Below are positions 32,861-40,842 of a stretch of 64,000 bases of DNA, piece after piece; the stretch's first letter is position 1; each line of letters opens with the position of its first letter. Source of the DNA: Aeromicrobium terrae. Its GTDB lineage: Bacteria; Actinomycetota; Actinomycetes; Propionibacteriales; Nocardioidaceae. The translations under genes and the position numbers were made by a program. The DNA is taken from the NCBI RefSeq assembly GCF_008039565.1, contig NZ_VDUX01000001.1, positions 124,001-188,000 of the forward strand, given 5' to 3'. The notes below the pieces were generated by a model. The model was not told the DNA's origin. It saw only the letters and a list, made by a program, of their open reading frames with translations, and searched no databases.

Positions 32861-33886
32861 ATGCGCGTCGGCATGCTGACCGGGGGCGGCGACTGCCCAG
32901 GACTGAACGCGGTGATCCGTGGCGCCGTGCGGAAGGGCGTCACCGCCCACGGCCACGAGTTCGTCGGGTTCCGCGACGGATGGCGCGGCCCGCTCGAGGG
33001 CGACACCATGACGCTCGGGATCGACGAGGTGCGGGGCATCCTGCCGCGGGGCGGCACGATCCTCGGGTCCTCGCGCACCAACCCGTTCGCGATCGAGAAC
33101 GGCGTCGAGCGCATCAAGGACAACCTGGCGGCCGCCGGCTGCGACGCCCTGATCGCCATCGGCGGTGAGGACACCCTCGGCGTCGCCACCAAGCTGGCCG
33201 ACCTCGGCGTCAACGTCGTCGGCGTCCCGAAGACCATCGACAACGACCTCTCGGGCACGGACTTCACGTTCGGCTTCGACACGGCCGTCAACATCGCGAT
33301 GGAGGCCATCGACCGGCTGCACACGACGGCCGAGTCGCACCACCGCGCCCTCGTCGTCGAGGTGATGGGCCGCCACGCGGGCTGGATCGCGTTGCACAGC
33401 GGCCTGGCCGGGGGCGCCAACATCATCCTGATCCCCGAGCGGCCGTTCGACATCGACAAGGTCTGCGCCCAGGTGGAGAGCCGCTTCGCGACGCACTACT
33501 CACCGATCATCGTGGTGGCCGAGGGCGCGACGCCGCTCGAGGGCACGATGGAGCTCGTCAGCGGCGAGAAGGACGCGTTCGGCCACGTGCGGCTCGGCGG
33601 CATCGGCGACCGGCTCGCGCACGAGATCGAGGAGCGCACCGGGCGCGAGGCCCGCGCCGTCGTGCTCGGCCACATCCAGCGCGGCGGCACGCCCACGGCG
33701 TTCGACCGCTGGCTCGCCACCCGGTTCGGCCTGCACGCCATCCAGGCGGTCACCGACGGGGAGTTCGGCACCATGGTCGCGCTGCGCGGCACCGAGATCG
33801 TCCGCGTCCCGCTGGCTGAGGGCACGTCGGAGCTCAAGGTCGTCCGGCCGGAGCTCTACGAGGAGGTCGAGGTCTTATTCGGGTGA
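32861..33886 (+). CDS. 6-phosphofructokinase, predicted PPi-dependent type
   Basis: The 341-aa enzyme belongs to PFK family A, group III. The GGGDCPGLNAVIRG start and MGRHAGWIA block are intact. The residues that discriminate phosphate donors are Asp104 in GGEDTLG and Lys124 in PKTIDND; ATP-dependent members have Gly at 104, while PPi-dependent ones such as that of Amycolatopsis methanolica have this Asp/Lys pair. I therefore predict a reversible PPi-dependent PFK, to be proven by assay. A good ribosome binding site (AAGGAG) precedes ATG 32861, 33 nt behind plsC. Confidence 0.9.
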   Translation: MRVGMLTGGGDCPGLNAVIRGAVRKGVTAHGHEFVGFRDGWRGPLEGDTMTLGIDEVRGILPRGGTILGSSRTNPFAIENGVERIKDNLAAAGCDALIAIGGEDTLGVATKLADLGVNVVGVPKTIDNDLSGTDFTFGFDTAVNIAMEAIDRLHTTAESHHRALVVEVMGRHAGWIALHSGLAGGANIILIPERPFDIDKVCAQVESRFATHYSPIIVVAEGATPLEGTMELVSGEKDAFGHVRLGGIGDRLAHEIEERTGREARAVVLGHIQRGGTPTAFDRWLATRFGLHAIQAVTDGEFGTMVALRGTEIVRVPLAEGTSELKVVRPELYEEVEVLFG

Positions 33887-33887
33887 A

Positions 33888-33993
33888 CCGAGCGAGCCCT
33901 GGCGAGCGAGCGTGAACCCGGGCTAGCGGAGCGGGAGCGCGTCACGCCGAAGGCGTCCGGTGCGAAGCCGGGTGAGGAATCAGGCTCGCTCGG
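33888..33993. repeat. Long-range inverted repeat between pfk and aroG
   Basis: CCGAGCGAGCC (33888-33898) and GGCTCGCTCGG (33983-33993) are exact reverse complements, enclosing 84 nt that hold further short GC-rich palindromes (for example CCCTGGCGAGCGAGC and AGCGGAGCGGGAGCGC). It begins two bases past the pfk stop and ends just before the aroG promoter, so it may act as terminator or be a remnant of a dispersed element. Confidence 0.5.
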
Positions 33994-34013
33994 CACCTCG
34001 GTACCCTTGAGCG

Positions 34014-35345
34014 GTGAGCATCCCCAGTCTCGACGACCTCCGGGCGATCGGCGCTGCCCAGCAGCCGACGTACGCCGACGTCGCCGCGCGCGACGCCGCG
34101 GTCGAGACGCTGCGCAAGATGCCGCCGCTGGTCTTCGCCGGTGAGTGCGACGACCTTCGCGAGCGGCTGGCCGCCGTGAGCCGGGGCGAGGCGTTCCTGC
34201 TGCAGGGCGGCGACTGCGCCGAGACGTTCGAGGGCGTCACCGCCGAGAACGTCCGCAACAAGCTGCGGGTGCTGCTCTCGATGGCGGTCGTGCTCACCTA
34301 CGCGGCGAGCGTTCCCGTCGTCAAGGTCGGCCGCCTGGCCGGCCAGTACGCCAAGCCGCGCTCGAGCGACACCGAGACGCGCGACGGCGTCACCTTGCCG
34401 GCCTACCGCGGCGACGCCGTGAACGGCTTCGACTTCACCCCCGAGTCCCGCGTCCACGACCCGCAGCGGCTCGTCGACGTCTACCACGCGTCCTCGGCCA
34501 CCCTGAACCTCGCGCGCGCGTTCACCACCGGCGGCTACGCCGACCTGCGCCAGATGCACGCGTGGAACACCGACTTCGTGAAGCGCAGCCCCGTCGGCGT
34601 CAGCTACGAGCGCATCGGCGCCGAGATCGACCGGGCGCTGGCGTTCATGGACGCCATCGGCGTCGACCCGGACGAGTTCCACTCCGTCGACTTCTACTCC
34701 TCGCACGAGGCGCTGATCCTGGAGTACGAGCACGCGCTCACCCGCATCGACTCGCGCACCGAGCTGCCGTACGACGTGTCCGGCCACTTCGTGTGGATCG
34801 GCGAGCGCACGCGTCAGCTCGACGGGGCGCACGTCGAGCTGCTGAGCCACATCGCCAACCCCATCGGCGTGAAGCTCGGCCCCACCACCACGCCGGACGA
34901 CGCGATCGCGCTGTACGAGAAGCTCAACCCCGAGCGCGTCCCCGGCCGGATCACGTTCGTCACCCGGTTCGGCGCGGGCAAGATCCGCGACCTGCTGCCG
35001 CACCTGGTGGAGAAGGTCACGGCCGCCGGTGTCGAGGTCGCCTGGGTCTGCGACCCGATGCACGGCAACACGTTCGAGGCCGAGAGCGGCTACAAGACCC
35101 GCGAGTTCGACGACGTCGTCGACGAGGTCCGTGGCTTCTTCGAGGTGCACCACTCCCTCGGCACGTGGCCCGGCGGCCTGCACGTCGAGCTCACCGGCGA
35201 CGACGTCACCGAGTGCGTCGGCGGGGGAGCGAAGCTCTCGGCCGCCGACCTTTCGCACCGCTACGAGACGCTGTGCGACCCGCGCCTCAACCGCGAGCAG
35301 TCGCTCGAGCTGGCGTTCCTCGTCGCGGAGATGCTCAGCAAGTAG
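34014..35345 (+). CDS. aroG: Class II 3-deoxy-7-phosphoheptulonate (DAHP) synthase
   Basis: The 443-aa enzyme condenses PEP and erythrose 4-phosphate, the first step of the shikimate pathway. Class II (plant/actinobacterial) motifs include LLQGGDCAETF (metal Cys and PEP site), the VKVGRLAGQYAKPRS block, VWIGERTRQLDGAH and CDPMHGNTFE. Class II enzymes are allosterically regulated by aromatic amino acids and may bind chorismate mutase. GTG 34014 lies 6 nt after TACCCT (34002-34007), predicted leaderless. It neighbours pknL, as in mycobacteria. Confidence 0.96.
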   Translation: MSIPSLDDLRAIGAAQQPTYADVAARDAAVETLRKMPPLVFAGECDDLRERLAAVSRGEAFLLQGGDCAETFEGVTAENVRNKLRVLLSMAVVLTYAASVPVVKVGRLAGQYAKPRSSDTETRDGVTLPAYRGDAVNGFDFTPESRVHDPQRLVDVYHASSATLNLARAFTTGGYADLRQMHAWNTDFVKRSPVGVSYERIGAEIDRALAFMDAIGVDPDEFHSVDFYSSHEALILEYEHALTRIDSRTELPYDVSGHFVWIGERTRQLDGAHVELLSHIANPIGVKLGPTTTPDDAIALYEKLNPERVPGRITFVTRFGAGKIRDLLPHLVEKVTAAGVEVAWVCDPMHGNTFEAESGYKTREFDDVVDEVRGFFEVHHSLGTWPGGLHVELTGDDVTECVGGGAKLSAADLSHRYETLCDPRLNREQSLELAFLVAEMLSK

Positions 35346-35348
35346 GTC

Positions 35349-35879
35349 TCACCCTTCAGGTTGGACCCGAAGCGTCATGAGCGTGGTGGCGAGCGAGTCG
35401 TACTGACCCACGAGCATGAGCAGCTCGATCGTCGTGGCCTCGTCGAGGTGCTGCCGGACAGCCGACCAGGTGGCGTCGTCGACGTCCTTGGTCCGGACCA
35501 GCTGGTCGGCGGCGGTGAGCAGGACGCGCTCCCGGTCGGTCCAGCCGGACCACTCGAGGTCGCCGGCGTGCTCGACCTGCTCGGCGGTGAGGCCCACGCG
35601 TCGGCCCAGGCGTCGGTGGTGGCCCTGCTCGTACGCGCACTCGCGCACGGCCGCGACGTGGAGGATGACGAGCTCGGTCTCACGACGCGGGAGCTTGCCG
35701 CCCGGCATCAGCTTGCCGCTGTACCAGAGCCACGCGCGGAACAGCCCGCGCTGGCGGCCGAGTGTCGTGAAGATGTTCGGCGGCGGTCCGCCCGTCACCC
35801 GGCCGGCCAGCCGGGCGAACACGTGGTTGACCAGGCCGATCTCGCGACGGCTGCCGGGAGCGATGCGGGGCGTGCTCAT
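35349..35879 (-). CDS. Carboxymuconolactone decarboxylase family protein
   Basis: The 176-aa protein has the all-helical CMD/AhpD fold with the family segment ETELVILHVAAVRECAYEQG followed by HH. The AhpD CxxC pair is absent; only one Cys precedes the His-rich turn, so alkylhydroperoxidase activity is unlikely and a decarboxylase or unknown role remains. ATG 35879 lies 6 nt after TAGAGT on the minus strand (35886-35891), predicted leaderless. It ends 3 nt from the convergent aroG gene. Confidence 0.88.
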   Translation of the reverse strand: MSTPRIAPGSRREIGLVNHVFARLAGRVTGGPPPNIFTTLGRQRGLFRAWLWYSGKLMPGGKLPRRETELVILHVAAVRECAYEQGHHRRLGRRVGLTAEQVEHAGDLEWSGWTDRERVLLTAADQLVRTKDVDDATWSAVRQHLDEATTIELLMLVGQYDSLATTLMTLRVQPEG

Positions 35880-35914
35880 GGCTGGACTCTAACGGCCGGA
35901 CTTGGACGGATGCC

Positions 35915-37981
35915 TCAGAACGGGAGGGCGGTGATCGTCACGGTGCTGCCGACCCTCGCCTTCGTCCCACCGCGCGGGCTCTGGGACCGGACCTTGAAGT
36001 TGCCGGTCCCCAGCACGGCACGGACCTTGAACCCGGCGGCCTCGAGCTGCTTGATCGCGAAGTTCTTCGAGTGACCGACCATGTCCGGCACCGGGATGAA
36101 CTCCGGCCCCCGGGACACGGTGAGGACGATCGTGTCCTTCTTGAAGCCGGCGCCTGAGCTGGGGGACTGGCTGATGACGTCGCCCTTGGGGACCTCGTCG
36201 GAGAATGCCTGCTCGATGCTGACCTTGAAGCCGGCCTTCTCCAGTGCCTTCTTCGCGCCGGAGCCCGACTTGCCGGTGTAGTCGACGATGTCGATGGGCT
36301 TGCGGCCCTTGCTCAGGACGAGGTCGACGGCGGTGTTGCGCTTGACCTGGTCGCCCACGCGGAACTCGGCGGCCCGGACGACCTGACCCTTCTCGACCTT
36401 CTCGTCGTACGCGGTGGTGACGTCGCCGACCCGGAGGTTCAGCTTCTCCAGGGCGGCCGTCGCCTCGTCGAGGGTCTGGCCCTTGAGGTTGGGGATCGGG
36501 TACCGCTCCTTGCCGCGGGACACCACCGCCTCGATCGTGCCGCCGGGCAGGATGCGGTCGCCCGCGCCGGGATCGGTGCTGATGACCGTGCCGAGGGGCG
36601 CGGTCTCGGAGTAGGAGCGCTTGACGACCTCGAACTCGAACCCGGCGTCCTCGGCGTCCTTCGCAGCCTGCGTCTCGCTGCTGCCCACCAGCACGGGCGT
36701 CTCGACGTACCGGCCGATGCCGATGTACCAGCCGACGCCGGCGAGCACGAGGGCGGCGACGATGACGGCGACGAGCGAGAGCCGGCCGCGGCGGCTGGCG
36801 GGGCCGTCGGGCGTGGCCTCGCGGTACTCGCGCGGCGAGATCGGGGGCTGCACCCCGGTGGGCGGCGGGCTGCCGGCGCTCCACTGGACCGTGGGCTGGA
36901 CGTCCTCCGCCGCCGTGACCCAGCCGACCGCCTCGGTCGGTGCGTCCTCGGCCGCGCTGGTGGCCGAGGCGACGGCGGCACCGCTGACCGCGGCGCCGGC
37001 AAGGCCGGTGGCCGCCGCGACGCCTCCGGTGGGCCGTGGCACTTGCTCGGTGTCCTCCTCGACGCCGGCGGCGTGATGCACCGGCGCCGACGGCATCAGG
37101 TCGGCCGTGAGCTCGGGGTCGTCCTTGAGACCTTCCTCGAGGGCGCGCTGGACGAGCCGGACCTGCTGCAGCAGCACCCGGGAGTCGGCCGACCGCTGGT
37201 CGCGGTCGCGGCACGTGGCCCGGGCGACCAGGGCGTCGACGTACGGCGGGATGCCGGCCCGGACCGAGCTCGGGGCGGCGACGTCCTCGTGCACGTGCTT
37301 GTAGGCCACCTGGATCGGCGACTCGCCCGAGTGCGGCTTGGCCGCCGTGAGCATCTCGTAGAGCATCGCGCCGCAGGCGTAGACGTCGGAGCGGGCGTCG
37401 GCGCCCTCGTTCACGACGATCTCCGGCGCCAGGTACGAGACGGTGCCGATCAGGGTTCCGCCGGTGGCGGTGGTGGCGGCGCTGACGGCGCGGGCCAAGC
37501 CGAAGTCGGCGACCTTCACCTCGCCGCCCGGCGTGATGAGGACGTTCTCGGGCTTGATGTCGCGGTGGATGAGGTGAGCGTCGTGGGCCGCCGACAGGGC
37601 GACGAGCACCTGGGACAGCAGCTCGAGGGCGCGGGTGGGCGACATCGGGCACTCGTCGCGCATGACGTCGCGCAGCGTCCTGCCCGGCACGTACTCCATG
37701 ACGAGGTAGGTGATCTCGCCGTCGGTGCCCTGGTCGAAGACCGAGACGACGTTGCGGTGGTTGAGCTTGGCCGCGGCGCGCGCCTCGCGCTCGAACCGCT
37801 GCGTGAACGTGGCGTCGTCGCCGAGGCCGTGATGCATGACCTTGATCGCCACCGGCCGGTCGAGCCGCTGGTCAGTGCCCAGGAACACGCTGGCCATGCC
37901 GCCGCGGGCGATGCGCTCGCCGATGAGGTAGCGGCCGTCGAGCACCCGCCCGACGAGGGCTTCGTCGCCCATCACTGCCAC
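35915..37981 (-). CDS. Ser/Thr protein kinase with PASTA domains (PknL/PknB type)
   Basis: The 688-aa protein has a cytoplasmic Hanks kinase domain (about 18-280; Lys47 in VAIKVM, catalytic loop HRDIKPEN with Asp141, DFGLA), an Ala/Val/Pro-rich juxtamembrane linker, one TM helix (about 402-419) and four extracellular PASTA repeats (about 425-685) for muropeptide or lipid II sensing. GTG 37981 is supported by AGGAG 6 nt upstream; ATG 37972 is the alternative. Its location next to aroG corresponds to mycobacterial pknL. Likely substrates include division and wall proteins such as Wag31 and MraZ, an inference. Confidence 0.94.
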   Translation of the reverse strand: MAVMGDEALVGRVLDGRYLIGERIARGGMASVFLGTDQRLDRPVAIKVMHHGLGDDATFTQRFEREARAAAKLNHRNVVSVFDQGTDGEITYLVMEYVPGRTLRDVMRDECPMSPTRALELLSQVLVALSAAHDAHLIHRDIKPENVLITPGGEVKVADFGLARAVSAATTATGGTLIGTVSYLAPEIVVNEGADARSDVYACGAMLYEMLTAAKPHSGESPIQVAYKHVHEDVAAPSSVRAGIPPYVDALVARATCRDRDQRSADSRVLLQQVRLVQRALEEGLKDDPELTADLMPSAPVHHAAGVEEDTEQVPRPTGGVAAATGLAGAAVSGAAVASATSAAEDAPTEAVGWVTAAEDVQPTVQWSAGSPPPTGVQPPISPREYREATPDGPASRRGRLSLVAVIVAALVLAGVGWYIGIGRYVETPVLVGSSETQAAKDAEDAGFEFEVVKRSYSETAPLGTVISTDPGAGDRILPGGTIEAVVSRGKERYPIPNLKGQTLDEATAALEKLNLRVGDVTTAYDEKVEKGQVVRAAEFRVGDQVKRNTAVDLVLSKGRKPIDIVDYTGKSGSGAKKALEKAGFKVSIEQAFSDEVPKGDVISQSPSSGAGFKKDTIVLTVSRGPEFIPVPDMVGHSKNFAIKQLEAAGFKVRAVLGTGNFKVRSQSPRGGTKARVGSTVTITALPF

Positions 37982-38094
37982 GTCATCGCTCCTAGGGATC
38001 GCCGGTCGATCTTCCTGAGATTGTAGAGAGCGGTTCGGCGTGCCGAGCCCTCCCGTGGCGTGTCACAGCCCACTTCATCAGGGAGGATGGAGCA

Positions 38095-38496
38095 GTGCGC
38101 CGTCCCGCCTGGACCCTTCTCCTGCTGGTCGCTGCCGTCCTCGCGCTCCTGGTGCTGCAGAGAGTCGACACCGACGACGGCGGGAACCCGGCGCCCCAGG
38201 CGTCGGCCACGTCGCAGACCGCACCGTCCGGGCTGCCGGCCGAGGTGCAGGAGACGCTGGACCTCGTCGACCGGGGCGGACCGTTCCCGTACCGGCGCGA
38301 CGGCGTGGTGTTCATGAACCGCGAGGGCCTGCTCCCCTCGCACGAGCGCGGGTACTGGCACGAGTACACGGTGCCGACGCCGGGGGCGCAGGACCGGGGG
38401 GCGCGGCGACTGGTGGTCGGTCGTGGGGGAGAGGCCTACTACACCGGCGACCACTACCGGACGTTCCGGAAGATCAGAGGACCGGGGGAGTCATGA
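38095..38496 (+). CDS. Secreted guanyl-specific ribonuclease (RNase Sa / barnase family)
   Basis: The 133-aa product has an N-terminal export signal or anchor (residues 6-22), a linker and a microbial N1/T1-type RNase domain. Active-site residues match RNase Sa: Glu90 in YWHEYTV, Arg104/Arg105 and His120 in YYTGDHY, with the substrate segment DGVVFMNREGLLP. It cleaves RNA after guanosine. Unlike RNase Sa, no cysteine pair is present. GTG 38095 has a GGGAGGA ribosome binding site. The stop overlaps the inhibitor gene start (ATGA), the arrangement expected for a toxic enzyme with its antidote. Confidence 0.92.
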   Translation: MRRPAWTLLLLVAAVLALLVLQRVDTDDGGNPAPQASATSQTAPSGLPAEVQETLDLVDRGGPFPYRRDGVVFMNREGLLPSHERGYWHEYTVPTPGAQDRGARRLVVGRGGEAYYTGDHYRTFRKIRGPGES

Positions 38497-38909
38497 CGAG
38501 CAGGTTCGACGACCTCCTGGCCGGAGCCGCGTCGCCCGGGCTGTTCGAGTGGCGCGGCGACGCCGAGCGCGACCTCGTGGGCGAGGCGATCGGCGCGGGC
38601 TGGGCGGCCTGGCCGCTGGACACGTCGGCCGTCGTCTCGCGGCAGGGCTTCTACGACGAGGTCCGGTCCGCCTGGGGGCTGCCGCCGTGGTTCGGTGACA
38701 ACCTCGACGCACTCTTCGACGCGCTGGGCGAGATGACGTTCTCTGAGAGTCTCGTCGTGTGGGACGGGTCGGCCGCGCTCGCGGACACCGATCCGGAGCT
38801 GGCGGCGTCGGTGCTGAGCGTCCTGCGCGACGCGATCGACGCCGCGGACTCCTTCTCGGTGGTGCTGCGTCAGGACCCGATGGTCATCGGGTCCGACGGG
38901 TTGCTGTGA
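38493..38909 (+). CDS. Barstar-family ribonuclease inhibitor
   Basis: The 138-aa protein carries the barstar signature FYDEVRSAWGLPPWFGDNLD (Tyr/Trp and the acidic helix that plugs the RNase active site) and an N-terminal extension of about 40 residues. It would neutralise the coupled RNase in the cytoplasm before export. ATG lies within the RNase stop (4-nt overlap). Its end overlaps the convergent prenyl synthetase gene by 26 nt. Function as immunity protein is inferred from family and gene pairing. Confidence 0.92.
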   Translation: MTSRFDDLLAGAASPGLFEWRGDAERDLVGEAIGAGWAAWPLDTSAVVSRQGFYDEVRSAWGLPPWFGDNLDALFDALGEMTFSESLVVWDGSAALADTDPELAASVLSVLRDAIDAADSFSVVLRQDPMVIGSDGLL

Positions 38910-39924
38910 GCAGCAGCGGCTCCAGCACGTGGCGGGACCCGGCCGGCAAGGCGTCGAGGGCCGCGTCCGCCTGACGCTCCAGGCGGTCGATGTCGGCCTC
39001 GACGGCGTCGAGCGCGCCAGTGCTCCGGATCAGCTCGCGCAGCTCGTCGACGCCCTCCGCGGTGCCGAGCGTCCGCCACAGCGTCTCGCGATCGCCCGGC
39101 TCGGCGAGCTCGGCGGCCCGTGCGACGAGGACGGTCCGCTTGCCCTCCCGGAGGTCGTCGCCGGCCGGCTTGCCGGTGACCTCCGGATCACCGAAGACGC
39201 CGAGCACGTCGTCGCGGAGCTGGAACGCCTCGCCCAGCGGGATCGCGACGTCGGACAGCGCGGCGACGAGCTCGTCGCTCCCGCCGGCCAGTGCCGCACC
39301 CAGGTGCAGGGGCCGCTCGACCGTGTACTTCGCCGACTTGTACCGGACGACCCTCATGGCCGTCTCGACGTCGACCGACGAGCGGGTCTGGGCGAGCACA
39401 TCGAGGTACTGGCCGGAGGCGACCTCGCTCTTGCACAGGTCGAGGTAGTGCAGGGCCCGCGCGGTGCCGGGCAGGTCGCTGGTGCGGAACTGCTCGTCGG
39501 CCCAGGAGAGCATCAGGTCGCCGAGCAGCACCGCGACCGAGGCGCCGTGCTGCACCGCGTCACCGGCGAGGGCGGCGTCGCGGTGCACCTGCTCGAACGC
39601 GCGGTGGACGCTCGGGCGGCCGCGCCGCGTGTCGGAGCCGTCCATGAGGTCGTCGTGCACGAGGGCACTGCCCTGCAGCCATTCCAGTGCGGCGGCGGCC
39701 CGGTCGAGTCCCGGCTCGTCGGCCGCTCCACCGGCGACCAGCCACCCGGCGCGGCAGAACAGCGGGCGCAGCCGCTTGCCGCCCCGGACGAAGTCGTGCG
39801 CGGCGTCCAAGAACGGGTGCAGATCAGGGCCGAGACCGGCGAGGACCGTGCGCTGGCGCTCGACGAAGGCGTCGAGCGCGGCGTCGACGCGCGTCCGGAA
39901 TGCGTCATCGTCTGCGGTCGCCAC
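38884..39924 (-). CDS. Polyprenyl diphosphate synthase (IdsA-like)
   Basis: The 346-aa trans-prenyltransferase has the first Asp-rich motif HDDLMDGSDTRRGRP (DDxxxxD type), the GGKRLRP IPP-binding block and the second Asp-rich motif QLRDDVLGVFGD. It makes C20 or longer isoprenyl diphosphates for carotenoids, quinones or wall lipid carriers; chain length cannot be decided by eye. The open frame continues far upstream, but GTG 39924 is chosen since TATCGT (39932-39937, opposite strand) ends 7 nt before it. It diverges from metF as idsA2 does from Rv2172c in mycobacteria (recalled). Confidence 0.92.
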   Translation of the reverse strand: MATADDDAFRTRVDAALDAFVERQRTVLAGLGPDLHPFLDAAHDFVRGGKRLRPLFCRAGWLVAGGAADEPGLDRAAAALEWLQGSALVHDDLMDGSDTRRGRPSVHRAFEQVHRDAALAGDAVQHGASVAVLLGDLMLSWADEQFRTSDLPGTARALHYLDLCKSEVASGQYLDVLAQTRSSVDVETAMRVVRYKSAKYTVERPLHLGAALAGGSDELVAALSDVAIPLGEAFQLRDDVLGVFGDPEVTGKPAGDDLREGKRTVLVARAAELAEPGDRETLWRTLGTAEGVDELRELIRSTGALDAVEADIDRLERQADAALDALPAGSRHVLEPLLLTATRRTR

Positions 39925-39948
39925 GAGCCGGACGATACCGTTGGAACC
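39925..39948. promoter_or_regulatory. Overlapping divergent promoters of the prenyl synthase and metF
   Basis: The minus-strand -10 TATCGT (39937 to 39932) and plus-strand -10 TACCGT (39936-39941) overlap by the TA at 39936-39937. Each is followed by 7 nt and then GTG (39924) or ATG (39949). Only 24 nt separate the start codons, the same distance as in the ctaE pair. Confidence 0.65.
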
Positions 39949-40842
39949 ATGCCGGACCTGGACCGATCCCTCGCCGCGCACCTGCGTGACGGCGTCCCGA
40001 GCTTCTCCTTCGAGTTCTTCCCGCCCAAGGACGACGCGGGCGAGGAGGTGCTGTGGAACACCATCGCCGACCTCGAGCCGCTCGAGCCGACGTTCGTCTC
40101 GGTCACCTACGGCGCCGGCGGCACGAGCCAGGAGCGCACCGTGCGCATCACGGCGCGCATCGCCGAGCAGAGCGGCATGCGGGCCATCGGCCACCTGACC
40201 CTGGTCGCCCAGAGCAAGGGCGAGATCGAGGACGTCCTCAAGCAGTACGCGGCCGCCGGCATCGACCACGTCCTGGCCCTGCGCGGCGACCCGAAGGGCG
40301 GCCCGCGCGCCCCGTGGGAGCCGCACCCGGACGGCATGACCTACGCCATCGACCTGGTCGAGCTCGCCGGCGACCTCGGCGGGTTCTGCATCGGGGTCGC
40401 GGCGTTCCCCGAGGGCCATCCGGACGCCGCGAGCCTCCAGGCCGACGCCGAGGTGCTCGTCGCCAAGGAGCGCGCCGGCGCCGAGTACGCGATCACCCAG
40501 CTGTTCTTCCGCGCGTCCGACTACTTCGACCTCGTGCAGCGCGTCCGGGACCTGGGCGGCCGGATCCCGATCATCCCGGGCATCATGCCGATCCTGAACT
40601 TCGCGCAGGTGTCGAGGATGGCCGAGCTGTCCGGTGCGGAGATCCCGCGCGAGGTGCTCGACCAGATCGAGCCGATCTCCGACGACAAGGACGCGGTGCG
40701 GGCCAAGGGCATCGAGCTTGCCACCCAGCTGTGCCGCGACCTGCTCGCCGGCGGAGCGCCCGGTCTGCACTTCATCACGCTGAACCGCTCCAAGGCGACG
40801 CGGGAGATCTTCGAGACGCTGCGGTCCGAGGGCCTGGTCTAG
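39949..40842 (+). CDS. metF: Methylenetetrahydrofolate reductase
   Basis: The 297-aa flavoprotein reduces 5,10-methylene-THF to 5-methyl-THF for methionine synthesis. Conserved segments: FSFEFFPPKDD (catalytic Glu), VSVTYGAGGTSQERT, HVLALRGDPKGG (FAD site) and AITQLFF. The length fits bacterial MetF. ATG 39949 lies 7 nt behind TACCGT, predicted leaderless. The stop overlaps the convergent FAD oxidoreductase gene by 4 nt. Confidence 0.95.
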   Translation: MPDLDRSLAAHLRDGVPSFSFEFFPPKDDAGEEVLWNTIADLEPLEPTFVSVTYGAGGTSQERTVRITARIAEQSGMRAIGHLTLVAQSKGEIEDVLKQYAAAGIDHVLALRGDPKGGPRAPWEPHPDGMTYAIDLVELAGDLGGFCIGVAAFPEGHPDAASLQADAEVLVAKERAGAEYAITQLFFRASDYFDLVQRVRDLGGRIPIIPGIMPILNFAQVSRMAELSGAEIPREVLDQIEPISDDKDAVRAKGIELATQLCRDLLAGGAPGLHFITLNRSKATREIFETLRSEGLV

